Origin: Spartobacteria bacterium
GTDB taxonomy: Bacteria > Verrucomicrobiota > Verrucomicrobiia > Chthoniobacterales > UBA6821
NCBI GenBank assembly: GCA_947466005.1
Contig: CANIBV010000003.1
Span: 1-53,387 of the forward strand
Direction of reading: 5' to 3'
DNA: 53,387 bases
Below, in pieces: positions 8,458 to 19,176 of this stretch. The first letter of the stretch is position 1. Each line of letters opens with the position of its first letter. The notes beneath the pieces are model-generated. The model searched no databases, had not been told where the DNA came from, and saw nothing but the letters and a program-made list of their open reading frames with translations. The position numbers were made by a program, and so were the translations under genes.

Positions 8458-9846
8458 TTAAATGTGGATGGCGTGGCCGAGCGCTGCCTCGGTCGCCTCG
8501 AACATCGATTCGCTGAGCGTGGGGTGCGCGTGGATTGTGGAAGCGATGTCGTCGTAGGTGGCCTCGAGCGTGATGGCGAGGCCCATCTCGGCGATCATCT
8601 CTGTGGCATCGGCCCCGATGATGTGCGCGCCGACGAGTTCGCCGTGCGGCTCGTTGAAGAGGAGCTTCACGAAGCCCTCGGTGTCGCCCACGGCCAGGGC
8701 TTTACCACTGGCCTGGAACGGGAACTTGCCGATCTTGAGCTTGAGGCCCTTTTCCTTCGCGGCGCGTTCGGTGAGTCCGACGCTGGCGACCTGGGGGTGG
8801 CAGTAGGTGCAGCCGGGGAAGGCGCGCTTGCGGGCGGGGGTGCGCTTGCCGAACATCCCCTCGACGGCCTGGACGGCCTCCCAACTGGCGACATGGGCAA
8901 GCCACGGCGGCCCAATAATGTCACCGGCTGCATAGACGCCCGGGATACTGGTCTCGTAGCGATCGCTGACGGCGATGTATCCGCGGTCGTCGAGTTTGAT
9001 CGGCGCAGCTCCCCCGGGAAGGAGCGGGGAAACGCCGATCGCCACGAGGGCGACATCGGCCGTGAGGGTTTCGTTGGCTCCGCCGGAGACTGTGATCTTC
9101 ACCCCGTCCTTGGTGGTCTCGGCCTTCTCTACCTTTGTGCCGGTGAGGAGGCGGATGCCCTGCTTGGAGAGGGACTTTTCCAGGGCAACCGAGACCTCGG
9201 TGTCCTCGACGGGAAGGATGTTGGGCATCATCTCGACGACGGTCACCTTGGTGCCGAAGGCGTTGAAGAAGTAGGCGAACTCAATGCCGATGGCCCCGGC
9301 TCCGATGACGATCAGTTCCTTGGGCTGCTTGGGCATAACGAGCGCGTGGCGGCTTCCGACGACGCTGGTGCCGTTGAATGCAAAGCCCGGCATCTCGCGG
9401 GTGACGACGCCGGTGGCGATGAGGATCTTGGCTGCCGAGAGGGTCTGCTCCTTGCCGTCCGCTCCCTTGACCTCGACGACACCCGCTTTCGGAACGCTGG
9501 CGTCCCCCTTGATGTAGTCGATCTTGTTTTTCTTGAGCAGGAACTCGATGCCACCCGCGAGCTTGTCTGCGACCTTGCGGGAGCGACCGATGACCTTGTC
9601 CCAGTCGTACTTGAGACCCGTGACCTCAAGTCCGAAATCGGCGGCGTGATGGCCGATGAGCGAGTAGAGCTCCGCGTTCTTGAGGAGTGCCTTGGTCGGA
9701 ATGCAGCCCCAGTTCAAGCACGTGCCGCCTGCGCGTTCTTTCTCTACGACGGCAACGCGCTTGCCGAGTTGAGAGGCGCGGATGGCGCCGACATAGCCGG
9801 CGGGGCCGCCGCCTATAACGATGAGGTCGTAGGGTGTCGTGGACAT
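8458..9846 (-). CDS. lpdA: Dihydrolipoyl dehydrogenase
   Basis: YDLIVIGGGPAGYVGAIRASQLGKRVAVVE, GGTCLNWGCIPTKALL, and C-terminal dimerization HAHPTLSE. Start at MSTTPYD. Confidence 0.96.
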   Translation of the reverse strand: MSTTPYDLIVIGGGPAGYVGAIRASQLGKRVAVVEKERAGGTCLNWGCIPTKALLKNAELYSLIGHHAADFGLEVTGLKYDWDKVIGRSRKVADKLAGGIEFLLKKNKIDYIKGDASVPKAGVVEVKGADGKEQTLSAAKILIATGVVTREMPGFAFNGTSVVGSRHALVMPKQPKELIVIGAGAIGIEFAYFFNAFGTKVTVVEMMPNILPVEDTEVSVALEKSLSKQGIRLLTGTKVEKAETTKDGVKITVSGGANETLTADVALVAIGVSPLLPGGAAPIKLDDRGYIAVSDRYETSIPGVYAAGDIIGPPWLAHVASWEAVQAVEGMFGKRTPARKRAFPGCTYCHPQVASVGLTERAAKEKGLKLKIGKFPFQASGKALAVGDTEGFVKLLFNEPHGELVGAHIIGADATEMIAEMGLAITLEATYDDIASTIHAHPTLSESMFEATEAALGHAIHI

Positions 9847-9973
9847 AAGTGGAAAGAGATTCTTTGCAGTCCGCTCCTGCGTCAAAAAGATTCTCTCGGT
9901 AACGCCATTTTGCGGCACCCGCCCTCCTGTACTTCTCGGGAGACTTTTTGAGCCGCTGCGTTATCGTGACCTG

Positions 9974-10309
9974 ATGGAGATCACCCTTTCTTTAGTTGGA
10001 AAAATTCCTGTCTTCCAACTCCATGGTCGCTTGGATGTCGCGACCAGTCCCTTGCTGGAGGAGCGTCTGCATCTTCTCGCGGGCGAGCAGAATAACCGCG
10101 TTGTCTTCGACTGCGCGGAGCTGACCTATGTCAGCAGTGCCGGACTCCGGGTCTTTCTTTCCGCTCTCCGACAACTTGGCGCGGCGGGTGGCGGCATTGC
10201 CTTCGCCTCGCTCCGTGAGCCTGTGCAACAACTCTTTCAACTCGCGGGACTCGAGGAGTTCTTCATCATCGAGCCCACGCCGGAGCTCGCCGCTGCCCGC
10301 TTGGTATAA
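9974..10309 (+). CDS. STAS-domain anti-sigma-factor antagonist-like protein
   Basis: FQLHGRLDVATSPLLEERL...VVFDCAELTYVSSAGLRVFLSALRQL. Confidence 0.88.
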   Translation: MEITLSLVGKIPVFQLHGRLDVATSPLLEERLHLLAGEQNNRVVFDCAELTYVSSAGLRVFLSALRQLGAAGGGIAFASLREPVQQLFQLAGLEEFFIIEPTPELAAARLV

Positions 10310-10372
10310 TGGAATATACTGATAAGCGTCCGCACCCATGGGGTGCCGAGCGCCGTTTTACCTTCCACTCTC

Positions 10373-12238
10373 TCAGCGCCCGCTCTCCAACTTGCGCATC
10401 CAGACGGATAGGACGGAAATATCGGCCGGGGTGATGCCGCTAATCCTCGATGCCTGGCCCAGGGTGCCGGGAGAGTAATCGCGGAGCTTCTGCCTCGCCT
10501 CAAGCCTCATACTCGGAATGGCATCGTAGTCGATGCCGCTCGGAATGGTGTTTTCCTCCTGTTGCCGCTGGCGATCGATCTGATCCTGCTCCCGCCTAAG
10601 GTAGCCCTCGTATTTCAGGTCCGTCTCAACCAACCCCCATATCTCGGCGGGGTATTGGGCGAGCAGCTCGGTCGGGAGCTTGAGGGGCGTGTTCTCCGTG
10701 CGCTTCAACCACTGGTTCAACGGGATCCCATCCTGCTGAATACGGGTTGCTTCCTCATGAAGGGCCTTGAGCGCGGCCTTTTTCCCAAGGAAGGATGCCC
10801 GCCTGTGTTCACAAGCCATTCCTATATCTAAAGCCTTGTCAGTCAATCTTATATCACAATTATCTTGTCGTAATCGCAACCTGTATTCTGCGCGGCTGGT
10901 GAACATGCGATACGGCTCAGGGGTACCCCTTGTGACTAGGTCGTCGATCATGACACCGATGTAGGCCTCCTCCCTGCCCAGTACCAAGGGATCCTTCCCT
11001 TGAACTTTCTGAGCGGCGTTGATGCCGGCCATGAGCCCCTGCGCGGCGGCCTCTTCGTACCCGGAGGTTCCGTTGATCTGCCCGGCAAAGTAGAGCCCTT
11101 CGATACGCTTAGTTTCTAGGGTGGAGTGCAGTTGGTGTGGTGGGCAGTAGTCGTATTCCACCGCGTAGCCGGGACGGAGAATCTCCGCATTCTCCAGTGC
11201 TGGGATGGAGCGGATGAAGGCGTACTGAATGTCGTAGGGAAGACTAGTTGAGACACCATTCACGTAGATCTCGCCAGTATGACGGCCTTCGGGTTCCAGA
11301 AAAATCTGGTGGCGGGTCTTGTCCGCGAACTTCACCACCTTATCCTCGATGGAGGGGCAGTACCTTGGCCCGACCCCATCGATCACGCCTGCATAGAGGG
11401 GGGATTGGTGGAGGTTCGATCGAATGATCTCGTGGGTTTGCTCGGTCGTGTAAGTGATCCAGCACGGGATTTGTTCCACATGGAACATTCCTTCCTTAAA
11501 ATGGTTCAACGTATGAAGTTCGTCCTTGTCCCTTCCGATGCTCTCTGGGATGTGGGAAAAAAGTGGCGTCGGAGTATCTCCGTCTTGACGCTCACACTTG
11601 GTGAAGTCAATGGACTTGGCCAAGAGTCGGCAGGGGGTTCCCGTCTTAAATCGACCGACCTCGAATCCAAGCTCCTTCAAATGGTCGCTCAGTGTGGAGA
11701 TGGAATCGCCCATTCTTCCTCCGGCCTGGGTTTTTAATCCCACGTGGAGCAGGCCACGCATGAAGGTCCCCGTCGTAATGATGACGCTGCGGGCCGAGAA
11801 GCTGATACCGAGATTTGTTTCCGCCCCGGTGACCCGATCCTGCTTCACCAACAGATTGGTGATGTTGGCCTGCTTCAGCGAAAGATTAGGAAGGTTTTCC
11901 AGAAGAGCCTTGAGGCGGAATTGATAAGCCTTCTTGTCGCACTGTGCCCTGGGTGCTCGGACGCTTGGCCCCTTTGAAGCATTCAACATTCGAAACTGGA
12001 TTCCTGTGGCATCCGTATTCAGCCCCATAACTCCTCCGAGCGCATCAATCTCCCTCACCATATGACCCTTGGCAAGTCCCCCTATCGCCGGGTTACAAGA
12101 CATCTGAGCAATCGTGTCAGCATTCTGCGTAAGGAGAAGCGTTTTTGCTCCAAGTTTTGCCGCTGCATGGGCGGCTTCGACTCCGGCGTGTCCTGCTCCG
12201 ATCACCAACACATCGAACTGCTCAGGATAGATAAACAT
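10373..12238 (-). CDS. mnmG: tRNA uridine-5-carboxymethylaminomethyl synthesis enzyme MnmG/GidA
   Basis: [69 protein letters not shown]. Confidence 0.97.
   Translation of the reverse strand: MFIYPEQFDVLVIGAGHAGVEAAHAAAKLGAKTLLLTQNADTIAQMSCNPAIGGLAKGHMVREIDALGGVMGLNTDATGIQFRMLNASKGPSVRAPRAQCDKKAYQFRLKALLENLPNLSLKQANITNLLVKQDRVTGAETNLGISFSARSVIITTGTFMRGLLHVGLKTQAGGRMGDSISTLSDHLKELGFEVGRFKTGTPCRLLAKSIDFTKCERQDGDTPTPLFSHIPESIGRDKDELHTLNHFKEGMFHVEQIPCWITYTTEQTHEIIRSNLHQSPLYAGVIDGVGPRYCPSIEDKVVKFADKTRHQIFLEPEGRHTGEIYVNGVSTSLPYDIQYAFIRSIPALENAEILRPGYAVEYDYCPPHQLHSTLETKRIEGLYFAGQINGTSGYEEAAAQGLMAGINAAQKVQGKDPLVLGREEAYIGVMIDDLVTRGTPEPYRMFTSRAEYRLRLRQDNCDIRLTDKALDIGMACEHRRASFLGKKAALKALHEEATRIQQDGIPLNQWLKRTENTPLKLPTELLAQYPAEIWGLVETDLKYEGYLRREQDQIDRQRQQEENTIPSGIDYDAIPSMRLEARQKLRDYSPGTLGQASRISGITPADISVLSVWMRKLESGR
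11472..11487 (+). promoter_or_regulatory. parS-like 16-mer TGTTCCACATGGAACA inside mnmG
   Basis: One mismatch from the palindrome TGTTCCACGTGGAACA (ParB/parS consensus-like). Encodes MFHVEQ in MnmG. Confidence 0.6.
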
Positions 12239-12239
12239 G

Positions 12240-12656
12240 AATTTTTGTGTGCCTGTGTTCCATGTGGAACATTTATATAAATATCTACCTATTAGGTAAT
12301 TATTATAAATTTATTCTTTTCTTTTCGTTCGTTGATGAATTGTGAGTGTTCTGTGAACCCTTGTGGGGAGATGGGATACTTTTGTTTCATGGAACATGTT
12401 TCCCGTCGGGGGCTACCAATGGCTCCATCCAGGTTCACACGGTTATTGGTTCTGTAGCTCTCTGTGGATAAGGGGATTAAATGGTCTTTGAACAGGTTCT
12501 TCACACTATTATTATTAAGAAGTACCTCTTTAAAAAAGAAATCTATCCATCATCCGTGTGAATATCTTCTTTGAGCCAAGTAGTGGGTTGAGATCAACAA
12601 GCTGGCACAAGAAATCTTTCAGCTGAGCCGGGAGTCGAGTTAGATTCTTAATCCTC
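12240..12656. other. Putative chromosomal replication origin (oriC)
   Basis: AT-rich tract at about 12271-12327. Perfect DnaA box TGTGGATAA (rc TTATCCACA) at 12463-12471; 8/9 boxes at 12497-12505 and 12557-12565. Next to mnmG. Genes to the left are nearly all minus and genes to the right are plus through 28.9 kb. Confidence 0.6.
12256..12271 (-). promoter_or_regulatory. parS-like 16-mer TGTTCCATGTGGAACA, exact reverse complement of the site at 11472-11487
   Basis: Direct sequence match, located at the edge of the oriC candidate. Confidence 0.6.
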
Positions 12657-13646
12657 ATGGGATCAGCATCGTTGAAAAAAGAACCAAAGGGAACAAAGAC
12701 GTTGTTTCTTTGGCTCTTCCTTGGATGCCTGTTTTTTTCCCTTCTCGTGCATCTCTGTTTTTTCATCAAGTCCCAAAGCTGGAGGGTCACAGGATTTTCA
12801 GCCACCAATTACGACACGATCGTACCCAGGACTTTCAGAATGAAGAGAGTGGAGATCGATCCCAAGGTACTGGCGGAAGAGGTGACGGAGACCGTTAAGA
12901 AAAGAGTTCCCCAATCAGTGGTTCTAGAGAAGGAACAGCCGGGAGACCAAAATATCCTTACAAAGGAAGCACCAGCACCTCTCCTTACAAAGCCTGCGGA
13001 TCTACTCCCTGAGGGAAGAGAAGGGTCAACGCAGGGCGGCTATCCCTTGGAACAGTTGCAGACATTAAATTCCCCTGCAGGAGAGTTGGCTAGTAAAGAG
13101 AGCGCGATCTTAATGCCAAAAGCTCGGGATACGGATCGCTCGCTCCCAGAGCCTGAAGGAATCAGTGCGGGGAAAGATGAACCACGAGCCGGGGAAGGAA
13201 ATGAAGAAGGAGTGAAAGCGATCTCTGGGGGGAACGGGAAATTCAGTAATCTGGACCAACTCCTTTCGGGAAACACCACGGTATCAGCTCAGACGGCCCC
13301 GATACTCATGCCCACGGATCTCCTCTTTGAGTATGACTCCGACAGCCTCAAGCCCGCAGCGGCTGAATCATTGACCAAACTCGGGGCACTGATCGAAAAG
13401 AATGCCCAGGCTAACTTTCGTATTGAAGGGCACACTGATTCTTATGGAAGTGACGAGTATAACAAGAGCCTCAGCCTTAGAAGGGCCGAAGCAGTCAAGG
13501 TATGGTTGCAGCAGCGGATGGGTATAGAAGCCGGTAGAATCACCACGGCGGGACTCGGAAAGAGCAGGCTGCTGGTTCCGGCCACGGGTACGGTGCAAGA
13601 GCAACAACTCAACCGCCGTGTGGAGATAGTGATCTCAACACACTAG
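12657..13646 (+). CDS. OmpA/MotB C-terminal domain protein with N-terminal TM helix
   Basis: LLFEYDSDSLKPAAAESLTKLGALI...FRIEGHTDSYGSDEYNKSLSLRRAEAVKVWL...NRRVEI. Confidence 0.88.
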   Translation: MGSASLKKEPKGTKTLFLWLFLGCLFFSLLVHLCFFIKSQSWRVTGFSATNYDTIVPRTFRMKRVEIDPKVLAEEVTETVKKRVPQSVVLEKEQPGDQNILTKEAPAPLLTKPADLLPEGREGSTQGGYPLEQLQTLNSPAGELASKESAILMPKARDTDRSLPEPEGISAGKDEPRAGEGNEEGVKAISGGNGKFSNLDQLLSGNTTVSAQTAPILMPTDLLFEYDSDSLKPAAAESLTKLGALIEKNAQANFRIEGHTDSYGSDEYNKSLSLRRAEAVKVWLQQRMGIEAGRITTAGLGKSRLLVPATGTVQEQQLNRRVEIVISTH

Positions 13647-13659
13647 AAGGGATTATTTC

Positions 13660-16413
13660 ATGGAGTCCATCATTCCGCATGCCGAGCACCGCGCAAGGAT
13701 CCAGCGCGAGGTGGGAGAAAAATTAGCCGCGGTGATGGACAGTCAATCAGCGCTGCCCACCCAGAAGCTGCAAACATTCCTTAAAAAAGAAGAGCTCCGG
13801 CTCAAGCTCTGGCATCGGGCAGGAGGAGGAGGGAAGGAAATAGCAGGGCGCCGCACGGAACTCGTCGATATCCTTTTCAGGGAAATTTTTCGTTTCACCA
13901 CGCGAATAGAGACCGGAGAGAAAGAGATTATGGGGTTCATGGTCAGTGCGTTTGGAGGCTATGGACGCCGGGAGATGAACCCCTTCAGCGATGTCGACAT
14001 CACGTTCTTTCATCGAGGGGCTCGACCCACAGAGGACATGGAGAAGGTCATCTCAGCATGCCTGAAGGCCCTTTGGGATCTTGGGTTCAAGGTGGGTCAC
14101 GCCACGCGTTCAATCAAGGGAGCGATCGAGCAGGCCAACAAAGACATGATGGCCAAGACAGCAATGCTCGAAAGCAGATGGCTGGCCGGCGACAAGAAGC
14201 TCTTCGATGATTTCCGGGAAAAATTCGAGGCCTCCTGTGTCCTTGGGAAGGAAAAGGATTACATCTCCTTCCGGCTGGAAAACCTGAAGGACTTGCGAGG
14301 ACGGTATGGAGAGAGCGTCTTCATGCAGGAACCGAACATCAAGTCGGGCTGCGGCGGGCTGCGCGATTATCAGAATCTGGTCTGGACAGGGATGTTCCAC
14401 TCGGGTGCCTACAGTATGAAGCGGCTCGTGGAGGAGAAAGTCTTGAGGGAAAAGGAACGGCGTTCGCTGGAGGAGGCCCACGACTTCCTGCTCAGGGTGA
14501 GAACGGAGATGCACTACCAGACTGGGCTGGCCTCGGAGCAATTGACCCTCCAACTCCAGGGAAAAGTCGCCACCGCTCTCGAGTACCCACAGAAAAACAT
14601 CCTCCGCCGCTGCGAGGCCTTCATGCGCGACTATTACCGGCATACGAGGGGGATCAACCTCATCACCACGCTTGCGCTGGGAAGGATCCGCGAACAGCGG
14701 GGGATGAAAGCAAACCTGCTTACAAAGCTGCTCGGGAGGGCGAGGGAAATTGAAGAAGAACTCGTGATCAGCAAAGGGGAGCTCTTCCCCAAATCGCGAA
14801 ACATCTTCAACAGGGATCCCACGCGCATGATGAAGGTCTTCCAGATCGCGCAGAAACGTGGGCTCAACTTGTCCGCGGAACTGGAGGATCTGATCAAGCG
14901 CAGGCTCAGGCTGGTAGACAGGACGTTCCAGTACAACAAGGAGAACAGGACCATCTTTCTCTCGATCCTCTCCAAAAAAGGGGAGGTGAGCCGCATCCTG
15001 CGGCTGATGCATGACCTCGGATTTCTAGGGAAATACCTTCCGGAATTCGAGCCGCTCACCTGCCTGGTGCAACACGAGTTTTTCCACCGATACACCGCCG
15101 ATGAGCACACCCTCCGATGCATCGACAAGATCGACGCGCTGCTTTTTTCCACCGAAAACAAGTTGGAGCGTTACGCCGAGATTTTCCGCCACTTCGAGGA
15201 CCCGGCGATGCTCTATCTCGCGATGCTCCTGCACGACACTGGCAAGGCGGCTAACACGCGGCACCACGAGGAGGCCAGCGCCCTCGCTGCCCAAAAAGTG
15301 GCGCGACGGCTGCAGCTTACCCCCCAGCGGCTCAAGCTGCTGGTCTCGCTAGTCGACTTCCACGGGGAGATGAGCGGCATGGCTCGGTCCCGCAACATTG
15401 AGGATCCAGCCACGGTTGAGGAGTTCGCCGAGATCATCCGCGACCCGGCCACGCTCGATGCCCTCATGGTGATCACGCTCGCCGACGGGATGGGGACAAG
15501 CGACGAGGGGTGGAGTGATTGGAAGGAACAAATGGTTTGGCAGCTCTACTGGCAGACACACGCTTACCTCACCGATAACGCAGGCTTTCGCAAAGAAAGG
15601 GAGCGCCGCCGGATCGAGATTCACAGGAACGTGTCGGAAATGCTTCCCTCCAACTACGCGGAGGAAATCGAGGTTCACTTTCAGGGTATGCCGGAACGCT
15701 ACCTGCAGTCCAAGGACGCAAAGGAAATTTGCACCCACCTCCGACTATTCCGAAGATTCTTTGAACAGGGTGTCTATCAGGACGGCCCGAACCTCGATCC
15801 TGCGATCGAGTGGATCGACCATCCCCAGGCGGGTCATGCCGAGGTTCTTGTCTGCGGGTGGGATAGGGAGCGCCTGCTGGAGAGGATCGCCGCCGCCTTC
15901 CTCGATGCCGGAATCAATGTGCTCGGTGCGGATGTCTACACGCGCAGCGACAAACTGGCCCTCGATATCTTCAAAGTGAGCAACCACCGCAATGAGCCGC
16001 TTCCAAGGGAACGCGAGCGCAAGCGATTTGAAATCAAGCTGAGGGAACTGCTAATAGCCCCGGGAAGTCGGCTTGTCCCGGAGCCGAAACCGAGACCCAC
16101 CCCCAGCACACTTGCCGAGGATGAGGAAGAGCTGCCGGTCTGGGTCGTGGTCAACAACAACGCCCACCCCAGCTGCACCATTCTGGAAGTGCAGGCGCCA
16201 GATCGGTTGGGACTGCTCTACCATCTCCTGAGCGCGATTTCGCACGGCGGCATCGCTATTGAGGCCGCGCGCATCGCCACCGAGCAGAAGGCCGCTTTGG
16301 ATGTCTTTTATCTTCGCAACAAAGAGGGTGGGAAGATTGTGGAGCGTAATGCCCTAATGAGACTCGAGCGGCGCCTGCGTGCCGCCTCGGCACGGACGGG
16401 TGAGCCACGATGA
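13660..16413 (+). CDS. glnD: [Protein-PII] uridylyltransferase / GlnD family
   Basis: GGYGRREMNPFSDVDITFF nucleotidyltransferase, LLHDTGKA HD domain, two C-terminal ACT domains. Confidence 0.93.
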   Translation: MESIIPHAEHRARIQREVGEKLAAVMDSQSALPTQKLQTFLKKEELRLKLWHRAGGGGKEIAGRRTELVDILFREIFRFTTRIETGEKEIMGFMVSAFGGYGRREMNPFSDVDITFFHRGARPTEDMEKVISACLKALWDLGFKVGHATRSIKGAIEQANKDMMAKTAMLESRWLAGDKKLFDDFREKFEASCVLGKEKDYISFRLENLKDLRGRYGESVFMQEPNIKSGCGGLRDYQNLVWTGMFHSGAYSMKRLVEEKVLREKERRSLEEAHDFLLRVRTEMHYQTGLASEQLTLQLQGKVATALEYPQKNILRRCEAFMRDYYRHTRGINLITTLALGRIREQRGMKANLLTKLLGRAREIEEELVISKGELFPKSRNIFNRDPTRMMKVFQIAQKRGLNLSAELEDLIKRRLRLVDRTFQYNKENRTIFLSILSKKGEVSRILRLMHDLGFLGKYLPEFEPLTCLVQHEFFHRYTADEHTLRCIDKIDALLFSTENKLERYAEIFRHFEDPAMLYLAMLLHDTGKAANTRHHEEASALAAQKVARRLQLTPQRLKLLVSLVDFHGEMSGMARSRNIEDPATVEEFAEIIRDPATLDALMVITLADGMGTSDEGWSDWKEQMVWQLYWQTHAYLTDNAGFRKERERRRIEIHRNVSEMLPSNYAEEIEVHFQGMPERYLQSKDAKEICTHLRLFRRFFEQGVYQDGPNLDPAIEWIDHPQAGHAEVLVCGWDRERLLERIAAAFLDAGINVLGADVYTRSDKLALDIFKVSNHRNEPLPRERERKRFEIKLRELLIAPGSRLVPEPKPRPTPSTLAEDEEELPVWVVVNNNAHPSCTILEVQAPDRLGLLYHLLSAISHGGIAIEAARIATEQKAALDVFYLRNKEGGKIVERNALMRLERRLRAASARTGEPR

Positions 16414-18989
16414 GCGTTACCGCCGGCATTGTAATCACCTGGAGGGGGTCGATTAGGCCGCTACTCAAGCAGCCGCGCTCCTCTCTACTGAGTATCTTGA
16501 GCGTCGGACTGGGAGTGGGCGTTTTCCTCTCCATCACCATTGCCAACCGGAGTGCCGTGGAAAGTTTCCACCAGGCATTTGCCATGGTCACCGGAAGGGC
16601 GGACTTGGAAATCAGGGGGCGTCTTCCCGAGATGTTGCTTCCTGCCGTCCAGGCATGTGCCGGGGTGGCCGCCGCAACCCCGTTGGTCGAGGGGATGGTC
16701 ACCCTGCCCGATTTTCCCGGGGAGTCGCTCCATGTAGTAGGGATTGATCCTTTCTCGGCCAGGGGACTTTTGGCCATGGAGCCCACCATGGGGGCGGAGG
16801 GGCAGGGAGATCTTGCGGAGTGGCTTTCTGCTCGAGACATTGTGGCGGTCACCCCCGATTTTCTCCAACGGCACGGGGTGAGGCTTGGGGATGTCGTCCG
16901 GCTCCAAGGTCCGGGAGCGCCACGGCGGCTGACGATACGATATCAGGTTAGCACCGATGATGCTGTTGCGGGAGTCGGTGGACGGGTGGCTGCGCTGGAT
17001 CTCGCCTCCGCACAAGAGTGGCTCGGACCGGAGGGAATGCTAACCGCCATCCTCATCAAGCTCCGCTCACCGGATGAAGAGGGGGTCGTCATCGAGCGCT
17101 TAAAGCAGTTATTGCCTTCCGACGCCACGATTTCCCCACCGGCCCGCCGCACGCACCAGGTCGATATTATGCTCAGCGCGTTCACGCTGAACCTGACAGC
17201 GCTGAGCCTCGTCTCCCTGATGGTGGGGATGTTCTTTGTCGGGAATACAGCAGCAGCAGCAGTCGTCAGACGCCGTGTTTCACTCGGGATCTTGCGCTCC
17301 GTGGGCACCGGTCGATCCATGATCCTCTGCATGGTGCTGGCGGAGGCAGCCCTCTGCGGATTGATAGGTTCGCTGATCGGGGTGCTGACGGCTCCGCTGC
17401 TTGCGGGCGTCTTGGCGGCACCGGTCGCACAAACCGTCACCGCGCTCTATCTACCGGTGGATACGCACGGCGGATGGCCCACGCTGGCGGAGGCGCTTGC
17501 GGGCATTGCCGCAGGCGTGGGGGCTGCACTGATCGCTGCATGGATTCCAGCAAGGCAAGCGGCGGGAGTCGACCCAACCCGCGTCCTCCACCCAGGAGCG
17601 GCGCCGGAGATTTTCCCCATACAGGCAGGGCGACTCGCCGCCTTCGGAGCAGGGATGCTACTGCTGGCGCTCTTCCTCTCCCTAACTTCACTTCACGGAG
17701 GTCCCGCACTACTGGGATTTGGTGCCGCCTTCTGTGTGCTGGCTGGGTTTTCGCTGGCGGTTCCGCTGGTGACGGTGACTGTGGCTTCAATCCTGCGGAA
17801 GGTCGTCTACACGCGTCATTTCTGCGGTGGCGCGATCGTCCGCATCGCGCTGGAACAGTCGATGAGATCCCTCCACCGCACAGTCCCCACAATTGCGGCG
17901 CTGGCGGCGGCCGTGGCCATGACGGTCGGCATCAGCGTGATGATCCATTCCTTCCGTGGAAGCGTTCTGGCATGGGCGGAACGCACGCTGCAGGCGGACC
18001 TTTTCATTGCTCCTGCGGCCAATGAACTCCTGGGCCTCGAGCACACGCTTCCGGAGAAAGCAGCGGCATGGTGGAGCAAACGCCCCGAGGTGAGGGATGT
18101 TGCGACGTTCCGCGAGGTGGAGGCGCGCTCGGTGGATGGCGATCAGGTGACGCTGGGGGTGGTTTCAGGAGCGGCCCGAGGGGAGGTCGATTTCCTCCAT
18201 GGTGAAACCAAGGCAAAAACCGAGGCGCTGGCGCGCGGAGAGGGAGTCGCCCTTTCCGAGAGCCTGGGGCGTCGGTTGCATCTCGGGTGCGGGGACAAAC
18301 TCCGCCTGGCGGGTCCGAACGGCCCGCTAACCTTGACGGTGCTCGACCTCTACCGCGACTACACTCGCGACCGCGGGATAGCGATGATTGGAGCCCCCTA
18401 TTTCCAACGCGTCTGGGGGATACAGGGAGTCCACTCGCTGGCGATCGCGTTCCGTGCAGGAACAAGCACCGCCACCATGGAGAGCGAGAGTTCCGCATTC
18501 TGCGAGGAATTCGGAGGGAAGGACGCCTTCATCTGCTACAGCAACCGCGCGCTGAAAGCCCGCATCCTGGAGATCTTCAATCAGACCTTTGCAGTGACGG
18601 CCGTGCTGCGAACCATCTCCATAGCTGTGGCAGTGGGGGGCGTGATGCTGACGCTGGGCATTCTGGTGATCGAACGCTCCCGTGACATCGGAGTACTGCG
18701 CTCGATGGGGGCCTCCACCGGGCAGATCGTCGGGGTAATGCTCGCCGAGGCTTCGCTGATCGGACTGATCGCCAGTTTGGTCGGGTTGGCGAGCGGTGCT
18801 GTGCTGGCATTGGTTCTGACATGGGTGATCAACAAAGCCTTCTTCGGTTGGAGTATCGATCTGGCCTACCCGTGGGGGGAACTGGCATTTTTACCTCTTT
18901 GGATGATTGCCGCGTCACTCGCTGCCGGGCTCCTTCCCTCCCTGAGGGCCGCCAAAATTTCACCTGCGGCCGCACTGAGAATGGAATAA
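16410..18989 (+). CDS. ABC transporter permease, FtsX/LolE type with two FtsX domains
   Basis: ATGA overlap with glnD. Duplicated FtsX signatures (RRRVSLGILRSVGTGRSMI..., ERSRDIGVLRSMGASTGQIVGVMLAEA). Confidence 0.88.
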   Translation: MSVTAGIVITWRGSIRPLLKQPRSSLLSILSVGLGVGVFLSITIANRSAVESFHQAFAMVTGRADLEIRGRLPEMLLPAVQACAGVAAATPLVEGMVTLPDFPGESLHVVGIDPFSARGLLAMEPTMGAEGQGDLAEWLSARDIVAVTPDFLQRHGVRLGDVVRLQGPGAPRRLTIRYQVSTDDAVAGVGGRVAALDLASAQEWLGPEGMLTAILIKLRSPDEEGVVIERLKQLLPSDATISPPARRTHQVDIMLSAFTLNLTALSLVSLMVGMFFVGNTAAAAVVRRRVSLGILRSVGTGRSMILCMVLAEAALCGLIGSLIGVLTAPLLAGVLAAPVAQTVTALYLPVDTHGGWPTLAEALAGIAAGVGAALIAAWIPARQAAGVDPTRVLHPGAAPEIFPIQAGRLAAFGAGMLLLALFLSLTSLHGGPALLGFGAAFCVLAGFSLAVPLVTVTVASILRKVVYTRHFCGGAIVRIALEQSMRSLHRTVPTIAALAAAVAMTVGISVMIHSFRGSVLAWAERTLQADLFIAPAANELLGLEHTLPEKAAAWWSKRPEVRDVATFREVEARSVDGDQVTLGVVSGAARGEVDFLHGETKAKTEALARGEGVALSESLGRRLHLGCGDKLRLAGPNGPLTLTVLDLYRDYTRDRGIAMIGAPYFQRVWGIQGVHSLAIAFRAGTSTATMESESSAFCEEFGGKDAFICYSNRALKARILEIFNQTFAVTAVLRTISIAVAVGGVMLTLGILVIERSRDIGVLRSMGASTGQIVGVMLAEASLIGLIASLVGLASGAVLALVLTWVINKAFFGWSIDLAYPWGELAFLPLWMIAASLAAGLLPSLRAAKISPAAALRME

Positions 18990-19132
18990 TAGGAATTTTG
19001 TCTCCTTGAGAGGGGAAAATCCGAAAAGCGGGGGAAAAAACACAAAAAAACGCTCTTTTTTCAAAAAAGAGGTTGCACGAAGAGCCCAAAGCTATAAGGT
19101 TTCCTTATCGAAAGATTGTTCTGGGGGGAACA

Positions 19133-19176
19133 ACAGGCCGTCGTACCTTATGGTGCGGCGGCCTGTATCTTTTCAG
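19133..19176 (+). terminator. Strong hairpin, possible terminator or structured RNA 3' end
   Basis: ACAGGCCGTCGTACC-TTAT-GGTGCGGCGGCCTGT (about 15-bp stem with wobble pairs, TTAT loop) followed by atcttttc. Confidence 0.6.

Noticed and set aside
8446-9951. 501-aa ORF antisense to lpdA
   Set aside because: Same antisense composition artefact; lpdA motifs are intact on the minus strand.
12292-12808. Small minus-strand ORFs 12292..12504 and 12530..12808
   Set aside because: They lie in the AT-rich oriC candidate and overlap the OmpA-like CDS, with no recognisable motifs.
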